From positions 6,014,001 to 6,078,000 of the forward strand of contig JAJQJQ010000003.1 in the NCBI GenBank assembly GCA_028622995.1: a DNA stretch of 64,000 nt, read 5' to 3'. Positions 24,809-38,227 of this stretch are shown one piece after another (position 1 is the stretch's first letter; each line of letters opens with the position of its first letter). The notes below the pieces were generated by a model. The model had not been told where the DNA came from and did not search any database. It saw only the letters and a program-made list of their open reading frames with translations. This DNA comes from Panagrolaimus kolymaensis (lineage: Eukaryota > Nematoda > Chromadorea > Rhabditida > Panagrolaimidae). The position numbers and the translations under genes are program-made.

Positions 24809-27800
24809 AAATCAGTAAATTTGAATAATTTATGTTAAACTTTCATTTCAAACCAACATAGCTCGATCAGAACCTTTACTTTTGCTATTGAAAACAAGAT
24901 CGATTTTTGAAGGTTTTTATGTGTACTAACACATCTGATAAACAAATTTTTTTTAAAGCTTACTTATTTATGACTTTAGAATTTATTTTTACTTTATTAA
25001 AGCATTTTTTGATTGAAGTGAAAAAGCAATAATTTTTGAATGCTTCCAAATCGTCACCATAGTATTTGATTTAAAAAATGGATGTAAAAATGCATAAAAA
25101 TTGATAAAAATAAAGTAATTTTCCTCTCCAAATTTTTTTCTAATTCAAAAAGTTTTTAATTAAATTTCTTGATACAAAGCTTGATGCTTGTGATCATTTG
25201 ATCAAAAAATGTTCATCGATTGAGGTACTTCCAATGGACGGAGCTCAAAATCCTCTTGGGAATAATTTTAATATATTTAATAATGAATATTGAAAACAAA
25301 AAAACAGCAGAAAAAAAAATTCTAATACAAAATCAGTAAATTTGAATAATTTATGTTAAACTTTCATTTCAAACCAACATAGCTCGATCAGAACCTTTAC
25401 TTTTGCTATTGAAAACAAGATCGATTTTTGAAGGTTTTTATGTGTACTAACACATCTGATAAACAAATTTTTTTTAAAGCTTACTTATTTATGACTTTAG
25501 AATTTATTTTTACTTTATTAAAGCATTTTTTGATTGAAGTGAAAAAGCAATAATTTTTGAATGCTTCCAAATCGTCACCATAGTATTTGATTTAAAAATG
25601 GATGTAAAAATGCATAAAAATTGATAAAAATAAAGTAATTTTCCTCTCCAAATTTTTTTCTAATTCAAAAAGTTTTTAATTAAATTTCTTGATACAAAGC
25701 TTGATGCTTGTGATCATTTGATCAAAAAATGTTCATCGATTGAGGTACTTCCAATGGACGGAGCTCAAAATCCTCTTGGGAATAATTTTAATATATTTAA
25801 TAATGAATATTGAAAACAAAAAAACAGAAGAAAAAAAAAATTCTAATACAAAATCAGTAAATTTGAATAATTTATGTTAAACTTTCATTTCAAACCAACA
25901 TAGCTCGATCAGAACCTTTACTTTTGCTATTGAAAACAAGATCGATTTTTGAAGGTTTTTATGTGTACTAACACATCTGATAAACAAATTTTTTTTTAAA
26001 GCTTACTTATTTATGACTTTAGAATTTATTTTTACTTTATTAAAGCATTTTTTGATTGAAGTGAAAAAGCAATAATTTTTGAATGCTTCCAAATCGTCAC
26101 CATAGTATTTGATTTAAAAAATGGATGTAAAAATGCATAAAAATTGATAAAAATAAAGTAATTTTCCTCTCCAAATTTTTTTCTAATTCAAAAAGTTTTT
26201 AATTAAATTTCTTGATACAAAGCTTGATGCTTGTGATCATTTGATCAAAAAATGTTCATCGATTGAGGTACTTCCAATGGACGGAGCTCAAAATCCTCTT
26301 GGGAATAATTTTAATATATTTAATAATGAATATTGAAAACAAAAAAACAGCAGAAAAAAAAAATTCTAATACAAAATCAGTAAATTTGAATAATTTATGT
26401 TAAACTTTCATTTCAAACCAACATAGCTCGATCAGAACCTTTACTTTTGCTATTGAAAACAAGATCGATTTTTGAAGGTTTTTATGTGTACTAACACATC
26501 TGATAAACAAATTTTTTTTAAAGCTTACTTATTTATGACTTTAGAATTTATTTTTACTTTATTAAAGCATTTTTTGATTGAAGTGAAAAAGCAATAATTT
26601 TTGAATGCTTCCAAATCGTCACCATAGTATTTGATTTAAAAAATGGATGTAAAAATGCATAAAAATTGATAAAAATAAAGTAATTTTCCTCTCCAAATTT
26701 TTTTCTAATTCAAAAAGTTTTTAATTAAATTTCTTGATACAAAGCTTGATGCTTGTGATCATTTGATCAAAAAATGTTCATCGATTGAGGTACTTCCAAT
26801 GGACGGAGCTCAAAATCCTCTTGGGAATAATTTTAATATATTTAATAATGAATATTGAAAACAAAAAAACAGCAGAAAAAAAAATTCTAATACAAAATCA
26901 GTAAATTTGAATAATTTATGTTAAACTTTCATTTCAAACCAACATAGCTCGATCAGAACCTTTACTTTTGCTATTGAAAACAAGATCGATTTTTGAAGGT
27001 TTTTATGTGTACTAACACATCTGATAAACAAATTTTTTTTAAAGCTTACTTATTTATGACTTTAGAATTTATTTTTACTTTATTAAAGCATTTTTTGATT
27101 GAAGTGAAAAAGCAATAATTTTTGAATGCTTCCAAATCGTCACCATAGTATTTGATTTAAAAAATGGATGTAAAAATGCATAAAAATTGATAAAAATAAA
27201 GTAATTTTCCTCTCCAAATTTTTTTCTAATTCAAAAAGTTTTTAATTAAATTTCTTGATACAAAGCTTGATGCTTGTGATCATTTGATCAAAAAATGTTC
27301 ATCGATTGAGGTACTTCCAATGGACGGAGCTCAAAATCCTCTTGGGAATAATTTTAATATATTTAATAATGAATATTGAAAACAAAAAAACAGCAGAAAA
27401 AAAAATTCTAATACAAAATCAGTAAATTTGAATAATTTATGTTAAACTTTCATTTCAAACCAACATAGCTCGATCAGAACCTTTACTTTTGCTATTGAAA
27501 ACAAGATCGATTTTTGAAGGTTTTTATGTGTACTAACACATCTGATAAACAAATTTTTTTTAAAGCTTACTTATTTATGACTTTAGAATTTATTTTTACT
27601 TTATTAAAGCATTTTTTGATTGAAGTGAAAAAGCAATAATTTTTGAATGCTTCCAAATCGTCACCATAGTATTTGATTCAAAAAATGGATGTAAAAATGC
27701 ATAAAAATTGATAAAAATAAAGTAATTTTCCTCTCCAAATTTTTTTCTAATTCAAAAAGTTTTTAATTAAATTTCTTGATACAAAGCTTGATGCTTGTGA

Positions 27801-30430
27801 TCATTTGATCAAAAAATGTTCATCGATTGAGGTACTTCCAATGGACGGAGCTCAAAATCCTCTTGGGAATAATTTTAATATATTTAATAATGAATATTGA
27901 AAACAAAAAAACAGCAGAAAAAAAAATTCTAATACAAAATCAGTAAATTTGAATAATTTATGTTAAACTTTCATTTCAAACCAACATAGCTCGATCAGAA
28001 CCTTTACTTTTGCTATTGAAAACAAGATCGATTTTTGAAGGTTTTTATGTGTACTAACACATCTGATAAACAAATTTTTTTTAAAGCTTACTTATTTATG
28101 ACTTTAGAATTTATTTTTACTTTATTAAAGCATTTTTTGATTGAAGTGAAAAAGCAATAATTTTTGAATGCTTCCAAATCGTCACCATAGTATTTGATTT
28201 AAAAAATGGATGTAAAAATGCATAAAAATTGATAAAAATAAAGTAATTTTCCTCTCCAAATTTTTTTCTAATTCAAAAAGTTTTTAATTAAATTTCTTGA
28301 TACAAAGCTTGATGCTTGTGATCATTTGATCAAAAAATGTTCATCGATTGAGGTACTTCCAATGGACGGAGCTCAAAATCCTCTTGGGAATAATTTTAAT
28401 ATATTTAATAATGAATATTGAAAACAAAAAAACAGCAGAAAAAAAAATTCTAATACAAAATCAGTAAATTTGAATAATTTATGTTAAACTTTCATTTCAA
28501 ACCAACATAGCTCGATCAGAACCTTTACTTTTGCTATTGAAAACAAGATCGATTTTTGAAGGTTTTTATGTGTACTAACACATCTGATAAACAAATTTTT
28601 TTTAAAGCTTACTTATTTATGACTTTAGAATTTATTTTTACTTTATTAAAGCATTTTTTGATTGAAGTGAAAAAGCAATAATTTTTGAATGCTTCCAAAT
28701 CGTCACCATAGTATTTGATTTAAAAAATGGATGTAAAAATGCATAAAAATTGATAAAAATAAAGTAATTTTCCTCTCCAAATTTTTTTCTAATTCAAAAA
28801 GTTTTTAATTAAATTTCTTGATACAAAGCTTGATGCTTGTGAGCATTTGATCAAAAAATGTTCATCGATTGAGGTACTTCCAATGGACGGAGCTCAAAAT
28901 CCTCTTGGGAATAATTTTAATATATTTAATAATGAATATTGAAAACAAAAAAACAGCAGAAAAAAAAAATTCTAATACAAAATCAGTAAATTTGAATAAT
29001 TTATGTTAAACTTTCATTTCAAACCAACATAGCTCGATCAGAACCTTTACTTTTGCTATTGAAAACAAGATCGATTTTTGAAGGTTTTTATGTGTACTAA
29101 CACATCTGATAAACAAATTTTTTTTAAAGCTTACTTATTTATGACTTTAGAATTTATTTTTACTTTATTAAAGCATTTTTTGATTGAAGTGAAAAAGCAA
29201 TAATTTTTGAATGCTTCCAAATCGTCACCATAGTATTTGATTTAAAAAATGGATGTAAAAATGCATAAAAATTGATAAAAATAAAGTAATTTTCCTCTCC
29301 AAATTTTTTTCTAATTCAAAAAGTTTTTAATTAAATTTCTTGATACAAAGCTTGATGCTTGTGAGCATTTGATCAAAAAATGTTCATCGATTGAGGTACT
29401 TCCAATGGACGGAGCTCAAAATCCTCTTGGGAATAATTTTAATATATTTAATAATGAATATTGAAAACAAAAAAACAGCAGAAAAAAAAAATTCTAATAC
29501 AAAATCAGTAAATTTGAATAATTTATGTTAAACTTTCATTTCAAACCAACATAGCTCGATCAGAACCTTTACTTTTGCTATTGAAAACAAGATCGATTTT
29601 TGAAGGTTTTTATGTGTACTAACACATCTGATAAACAAATTTTTTTTAAAGCTTACTTATTTATGACTTTAGAATTTATTTTTACTTTATTAAAGCATTT
29701 TTTGATTGAAGTGAAAAAGCAATAATTTTTGAATGCTTCCAAATCGTCACCATAGTATTTGATTTAAAAATGGATGTAAAAATGCATAAAAATTGATAAA
29801 AATAAAGTAATTTTCCTCTCCAAATTTTTTTCTAATTCAAAAAGTTTTTAATTAAATTTCTTGATACAAAGCTTGATGCTTGTGATCATTTGATCAAAAA
29901 ATGTTCATCGATTGAGGTACTTCCAATGGACGGAGCTCAAAATCCTCTTGGGAATAATTTTAATATATTTAATAATGAATATTGAAAACAAAAAAACAGC
30001 AGAAAAAAAAAATTCTAATACAAAATCAGTAAATTTGAATAATTTATGTTAAACTTTCATTTCAAACCAACATAGCTCGATCAGAACCTTTACTTTTGCT
30101 ATTGAAAACAAGATCGATTTTTGAAAGTTTTTATGTGTACTAACACATCTGATAAACAAATTTTTTTTTAAAGCTTACTTATTTATGACTTTAGAATTTA
30201 TTTTTACTTTATTAAAGCATTTTTTGATTGAAGTGAAAAAGCAATAATTTTTGAATGCTTCCAAATCGTCACCATAGTATTTGATTTAAAAAATGGATGT
30301 AAAAATGCATAAAAATTGATAAAAATAAAGTAATTTTCCTCTCCAAATTTTTTTCTAATTCAAAAAGTTTTTAATTAAATTTCTTGATACAAAGCTTGAT
30401 GCTTGTGATCATTTGATCAAAAAATGTTCA
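24809..30430. repeat. Large duplicated block, second copy (about 5.6 kb)
   Basis: Same marker order as 12280-17890, at a constant offset of 12,529 bp (25594, 25825, 27679, 30123 for the anchor markers). That is 24 monomers, and the constant offset means no net indel within the block. On the left, the neighbouring unit carries CAGAAG where the first copy has CAGCAG. On the right, the next monomer is type B where the first copy continues as type A. The edges are consistent with unequal crossover or a large conversion event. Confidence 0.8.
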
Positions 30431-33400
30431 TTGTTTGAGGTACTTCCAACGGAGGCAATCGAAAATCCTTTTTCTAATAAATTCTTAAATAATTAATTAT
30501 GAATTTAGAAAAGAAAAAAAGCTCAGAAAAAAAAATTTCTAATACAAAATCAGAAAATTTGAATAATTTATGTTAAACTTTCATTTCAAACCAACATAGC
30601 TCGATCAGAACCTTTACTTTTGCTATTGAAAACAAGATCGATTTTTGAAGGTTTTTATGTGTACTAACACATCTGATAAACAAATTTTTTTTAAAGCTTA
30701 CTTATTTATGACTTTAGAATTTATTTTTACTTTATTAAAGCATTTTTTGATTGAAGTGAAAAAGCAATAATTTTTGAATGCTTCCAAATCGTCACCATAG
30801 TATTTGATTTAAAAATGGATGTAAAAATGCATAAAAATTGATAAAAATAAAGTAATTTTCCTCTCCAAATTTTTTTCTAATTCAAAAAGTTTTTAATTAA
30901 ATTTCTTGATACAAAGCTTGATGCTTGTGATCATTTGATCAAAAAATGTTCATCGATTGAGGTACTTCCAATGGACGGAGCTCAAAATCCTCTTGGGAAT
31001 AATTTTAATATATTTAATAATGAATAATGAAAACAAAAAAACAGCAGAAAAAAAAAATTCTAATACAAAATCAGTAAATTTGAATAATTTATGTTAAACT
31101 TTCATTTCAAACCAACATAGCTCGATCAGAACCTTTACTTTTGCTATTGAAAACAAGATCGATTTTTGAAGGTTTTTATGTGTACTAACACATCTGATAA
31201 ACAAATTTTTTTTAAAGCTTACTTATTTATGACTTTAGAATTTATTTTTACTTTATTAAAGCATTTTTTGATTGAAGTGAAAAAGCAATAATTTTTGAAT
31301 GCTTCCAAATCGTCACCATAGTATTTGATTTAAAAAATGGATGTAAAAATGCATAAAAATTGATAAAAATAAAGTAATTTTCCTCTCCAAATTTTTTTCT
31401 AATTCAAAAAGTTTTTAATTAAATTTCTTGATACAAAGCTTGATGCTTGTGATCATTTGATCAAAAAATGTTCATTGTTTGAGGTACTTCCAACGGAGGC
31501 AATCGAAAATCCTTTTTCTAATAAATTCTTAAATAATTAATTATGAATTTAGAAAAGAAAAAAAGCTCAGAAAAAAAAATTTCTAATACAAAATCAGAAA
31601 ATTTGAATAATTTATGTTAAACTTTCATTTCAAACCAACATAGCTCGATCAGAACCTTTACTTTTGCTATTGAAAACAAGATCGATTTTTGAAGGTTTTT
31701 ATGTGTACTAACACATCTGATAAACAAATTTTTTTTAAAGCTTACTTATTTATGACTTTAGAATTTATTTTTACTTTATTAAAGCATTTTTTGATTGAAG
31801 TGAAAAAGCAATAATTTTTGAATGCTTCCAAATCGTCACCATAGTATTTGATTTAAAAATGGATGTAAAAATGCATAAAAATTGATAAAAATAAAGTAAT
31901 TTTCCTCTCCAAATTTTTTTCTAATTCAAAAAGTTTTTAATTAAATTTCTTGATACAAAGCTTGATGCTTGTGATCATTTGATCAAAAAATGTTCATCGA
32001 TTGAGGTACTTCCAATGGACGGAGCTCAAAATCCTCTTGGGAATAATTTTAATATATTTAATAATGAATATTGAAAACAAAAAAACAGCAGAAAAAAAAA
32101 ATTCTAATACAAAATCAGTAAATTTGAATAATTTATGTTAAACTTTCATTTCAAACCAACATAGCTCGATCAGAACCTTTACTTTTGCTATTGAAAACAA
32201 GATCGATTTTTGAAGGTTTTTATGTGTACTAACACATCTGATAAACAAATTTTTTTTAAAGCTTACTTATTTATGACTTTAGAATTTATTTTTACTTTAT
32301 TAAAGCATTTTTTGATTGAAGTGAAAAAGCAATAATTTTTGAATGCTTCCAAATCGTCACCATAGTATTTGATTTAAAAATGGATGTAAAAATGCATAAA
32401 AATTGATAAAAATAAAGTAATTTTCCTCTCCAAATTTTTTTCTAATTCAAAAAGTTTTTAATTAAATTTCTTGATACAAAGCTTGATGCTTGTGATCATT
32501 TGATCAAAAAATGTTCATTGTTTGAGGTACTTCCAACGGAGGCAATCGAAAATCCTTTTTCTAATAAATTCTTAAATAATTAATTATGAATTTAGAAAAG
32601 AAAAAAAGCTCAGAAAAAAAAATTTCTAATACAAAATCAGAAAATTTGAATAATTTATGTTAAACTTTCATTTCAAACCAACATAGCTCGATCAGAACCT
32701 TTACTTTTGCTATTGAAAACAAGATCGATTTTTGAAGGTTTTTATGTGTACTAACACATCTGATAAACAAATTTTTTTTAAAGCTTACTTATTTATGACT
32801 TTAGAATTTATTTTTACTTTATTAAAGCATTTTTTGATTGAAGTGAAAAAGCAATAATTTTTGAATGCTTCCAAATCGTCACCATAGTATTTGATTTAAA
32901 AATGGATGTAAAAATGCATAAAAATTGATAAAAATAAAGTAATTTTCCTCTCCAAATTTTTTTCTAATTCAAAAAGTTTTTAATTAAATTTCTTGATACA
33001 AAGCTTGATGCTTGTGATCATTTGATCAAAAAATGTTCATCGATTGAGGTACTTCCAATGGACGGAGCTCAAAATCCTCTTGGGAATAATTTTAATATAT
33101 TTAATAATGAATATTGAAAACAAAAAAACAGCAGAAAAAAAAAATTCTAATACAAAATCAGTAAATTTGAATAATTTATGTTAAACTTTCATTTCAAACC
33201 AACATAGCTCGATCAGAACCTTTACTTTTGCTATTGAAAACAAGATCGATTTTTGAAGGTTTTTATGTGTACTAACACATCTGATAAACAAATTTTTTTT
33301 AAAGCTTACTTATTTATGACTTTAGAATTTATTTTTACTTTATTAAAGCATTTTTTGATTGAAGTGAAAAAGCAATAATTTTTGAATGCTTCCAAATCGT

Positions 33401-36400
33401 CACCATAGTATTTGATTTAAAAATGGATGTAAAAATGCATAAAAATTGATAAAAATAAAGTAATTTTCCTCTCCATATTTTTTTCTAATTCAAAAAATTT
33501 TTAATTAAAATTCTTGATACAAAGCTTGATGCTTGTGATCATTTGATCAAAAAATGTTCATCGATTGAGGTACTTCCAATGGACGGAGCTCAAAATCCTC
33601 TTGGGAATAATTTTAATATATTTAATAATGAATATTGAAAACAAAAAAACAGCAGAAAAAAAAATTCTAATACAAAATCAGTAAATTTGAATAATTTATG
33701 TTAAACTTTCATTTCAAACCAACATAGCTCGATCAGAACCTTTACTTTTGCTATTGAAAACAAGATCGATTTTTGAAGGTTTTTATGTGTACTAACACAT
33801 CTGATAAACAAATTTTTTTTAAAGCTTACTTATTTATGACTTTAGAATTTATTTTTACTTTATTAAAGCATTTTTTGATTGAAGTGAAAAAGCAATAATT
33901 TTTGAATGCTTCCAAATCGTCACCATAGTATTTGATTTAAAAATGGATGTAAAAATGCATAAAAATTGATAAAAATAAAGTAATTTTCCTCTCCAAATTT
34001 TTTTCTAATTCAAAAAGTTTTTAATTAAATTTCTTGATACAAAGCTTGATGCTTGTGATCATTTGATCAAAAAATGTTCATTGTTTGAGGTACTTCCAAC
34101 GGAGGCAATCGAAAATCCTTTTTCTAATAAATTCTTAAATAATTAATTATGAATTTAGAAAAGAAAAAAAGCTCAGAAAAAAAAATTTCTAATACAAAAT
34201 CAGAAAATTTGAATAATTTATGTTAAACTTTCATTTCAAACCAACATAGCTCGATCAGAACCTTTACTTTTGCTATTGAAAACAAGATCGATTTTTGAAG
34301 GTTTTTATGTGTACTAACACATCTGATAAACAAATTTTTTTTAAAGCTTACTTATTTATGACTTTAGAATTTATTTTTATTTTATTAAAGCATTTTTTGA
34401 TTGAAGTGAAAAAGCAATAATTTTTGAATGCTTCCAAATCGTCACCATAGTATTTGATTTAAAAATGGATGTAAAAATGCATAAAAATTGATAAAAATAA
34501 AGTAATTTTCCTCTCCAAATTTTTTTCTAATTCAAAAAGTTTTTAATTAAATTTCTTGATACAAAGCTTGATGCTTGTGATCATTTGATCAAAAAATGTT
34601 CATCGATTGAGGTACTTCCAATGGACGGAGCTCAAAATCCTCTTGGGAATAATTTTAATATATTTAATAATGAATATTGAAAACAAAAAAACAGCAGAAA
34701 AAAAAAATTCTAATACAAAATCAGTAAATTTGAATAATTTATGTTAAACTTTCATTTCAAACCAACATAGCTCGATCAGAACCTTTACTTTTGCTATTGA
34801 AAACAAGATCGATTTTTGAAGGTTTTTATGTGTACTAACACATCTGATAAACAAATTTTTTTTAAAGCTTACTTATTTATGACTTTAGAATTTATTTTTA
34901 CTTTATTAAAGCATTTTTTGATTGAAGTGAAAAAGCAATAATTTTTGAATGCTTCCAAATCGTCACCATAGTATTTGATTTAAAAATGGATGTAAAAATG
35001 CATAAAAATTGATAAAAATAAAGTAATTTTCCTCTCCAAATTTTTTTCTAATTCAAAAAGTTTTTAATTAAATTTCTTGATACAAAGCTTGATGCTTGTG
35101 ATCATTTGATCAAAAAATGTTCATTGTTTGAGGTACTTCCAACGGAGGCAATCGAAAATCCTTTTTCTAATAAATTCTTAAATAATTAATTATGAATTTA
35201 GAAAAGAAAAAAAGCTCAGAAAAAAAAATTTCTAATACAAAATCAGAAAATTTGAATAATTTATGTTAAACTTTCATTTCAAACCAACATAGCTCGATCA
35301 GAACCTTTACTTTTGCTATTGAAAACAAGATCGATTTTTGAAGGTTTTTATGTGTACTAACACATCTGATAAACAAATTTTTTTTAAAGCTTACTTATTT
35401 ATGACTTTAGAATTTATTTTTACTTTATTAAAGCATTTTTTGATTGAAGTGAAAAAGCAATAATTTTTGAATGCTTCCAAATCGTCACCATAGTATTTGA
35501 TTTAAAAATGGATGTAAAAATGCATAAAAATTGATAAAAATAAAGTAATTTTCCTCTCCAAATTTTTTTCTAATTCAAAAAGTTTTTAATTAAATTTCTT
35601 GATACAAAGCTTGATGCTTGTGATCATTTGATCAAAAAATGTTCATCGATTGAGGTACTTCCAATGGACGGAGCTCAAAATCCTCTTGGGAATAATTTTA
35701 ATATATTTAATAATGAATATTGAAAACAAAAAAACAGCAGAAAAAAAAAATTCTAATACAAAATCAGTAAATTTGAATAATTTATGTTAAACTTTCATTT
35801 CAAACCAACATAGCTCGATCAGAACCTTTACTTTTGCTATTGAAAACAAGATCGATTTTTGAAGGTTTTTATGTGTACTAACACATCTGATAAACAAATT
35901 TTTTTTAAAGCTTACTTATTTATGACTTTAGAATTTATTTTTACTTTATTAAAGCATTTTTTGATTGAAGTGAAAAAGCAATAATTTTTGAATGCTTCCA
36001 AATCGTCACCATAGTATTTGATTTAAAAATGGATGTAAAAATGCATAAAAATTGATAAAAATAAAGTAATTTTCCTCTCCATATTTTTTTCTAATTCAAA
36101 AAATTTTTAATTAAAATTCTTGATACAAAGCTTGATGCTTGTGATCATTTGATCAAAAAATGTTCATCGATTGAGGTACTTCCAATGGACGGAGCTCAAA
36201 ATCCTCTTGGGAATAATTTTAATATATTTAATAATGAATATTGAAAACAAAAAAACAGCAGAAAAAAAAATTCTAATACAAAATCAGTAAATTTGAATAA
36301 TTTATGTTAAACTTTCATTTCAAACCAACATAGCTCGATCAGAACCTTTACTTTTGCTATTGAAAACAAGATCGATTTTTGAAGGTTTTTATGTGTACTA

Positions 36401-38227
36401 ACACATCTGATAAACAAATTTTTTTTAAAGTTACTTATTTATGACTTTAGAATTTATTTTTACTTTATTAAAGCATTTTTTGATTGAAGTGAAAAAGCAA
36501 TAATTTTTGAATGCTTCCAAATCGTCACCATAGTATTTGATTTAAAAAATGGATGTAAAAATGCATAAAAATTGATAAAAATAAAGTAATTTTCCTCTCC
36601 AAATTTTTTTCTAATTCAAAAAGTTTTTAATTAAATTTCTTGATACAAAGCTTGATGCTTGTGATCATTTGATCAAAAAATGTTCATTGTTTGAGGTACT
36701 TCCAACGGAGGCAATCGAAAATCCTTTTTCTAATAAATTCTTAAATAATTAATTATGAATTTAGAAAAGAAAAAAAGCTCAGAAAAAAAAATTTCTAATA
36801 CAAAATCAGAAAATTTGAATAATTTATGTTAAACTTTCATTTCAAACCAACATAGCTCGATCAGAACCTTTACTTTTGCTATTGAAAACAAGATCGATTT
36901 TTGAAGGTTTTTATGTGTACTAACACATCTGATAAACAAATTTTTTTTAAAGCTTACTTATTTATGACTTTAGAATTTATTTTTACTTTATTAAAGCATT
37001 TTTTGATTGAAGTGAAAAAGCAATAATTTTTGAATGCTTCCAAATCGTCACCATAGTATTTGATTTAAAAATGGATGTAAAAATGCATAAAAATTGATAA
37101 AAATAAAGTAATTTTCCTCTCCAAATTTTTTTCTAATTCAAAAAGTTTTTAATTAAATTTCTTGATACAAAGCTTGATGCTTGTGATCATTTGATCAAAA
37201 AATGTTCATCGATTGAGGTACTTCCAATGGACGGAGCTCAAAATCCTCTTGGGAATAATTTTAATATATTTAATAATGAATATTGAAAACAAAAAAACAG
37301 CAGAAAAAAAAAATTCTAATACAAAATCAGTAAATTTGAATAATTTATGTTAAACTTTCATTTCAAACCAACATAGCTCGATCAGAACCTTTACTTTTGC
37401 TATTGAAAACAAGATCGATTTTTGAAGGTTTTTATGTGTACTAACACATCTGATAAACAAATTTTTTTTAAAGCTTACTTATTTATGACTTTAGAATTTA
37501 TTTTTACTTTATTAAAGCATTTTTTGATTGAAGTGAAAAAGCAATAATTTTTGAATGCTTCCAAATCGTCACCATAGTATTTGATTTAAAAATGGATGTA
37601 AAAATGCATAAAAATTGATAAAAATAAAGTAATTTTCCTCTCCATATTTTTTTCTAATTCAAAAAATTTTTAATTAAAATTCTTGATACAAAGCTTGATG
37701 CTTGTGATCATTTGATCAAAAAATGTTCATCGATTGAGGTACTTCCAATGGACGGAGCTCAAAATCCTCTTGGGAATAATTTTAATATATTTAATAATGA
37801 ATATTGAAAACAAAAAAACAGCAGAAAAAAAAATTCTAATACAAAATCAGTAAATTTGAATAATTTATGTTAAACTTTCATTTCAAACCAACATAGCTCG
37901 ATCAGAACCTTTACTTTTGCTATTGAAAACAAGATCGATTTTTGAAGGTTTTTATGTGTACTAACACATCTGATAAACAAATTTTTTTTAAAGCTTACTT
38001 ATTTATGACTTTAGAATTTATTTTTACTTTATTAAAGCATTTTTTGATTGAAGTGAAAAAGCAATAATTTTTGAATGCTTCCAAATCGTCACCATAGTAT
38101 TTGATTTAAAAAATGGATGTAAAAATGCATAAAAATTGATAAAAATAAAGTAATTTTCCTCTCCAAATTTTTTTCTAATTCAAAAAGTTTTTAATTAAAT
38201 TTCTTGATACAAAGCTTGATGCTTGTG
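30409..38227. repeat. Higher-order repeat of type B and A monomers (BA and BA*A)
   Basis: Six type B segments begin near 30431, 31474, 32517, 34081, 35124 and 36687. A second variant, A*, has three linked changes near its end (CCATATTT, AAAATTTTT and AAAATTC) near 33476, 36082 and 37645. By monomer the order is BA, BA, BA*A, BA, BA*A, BA*A. The type A unit after each A* also has a 9-base rather than 10-base A tract after CAGCAG. Dimers (about 1043 bp) and trimers (about 1563 bp) are thus the higher-order units. Confidence 0.85.
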
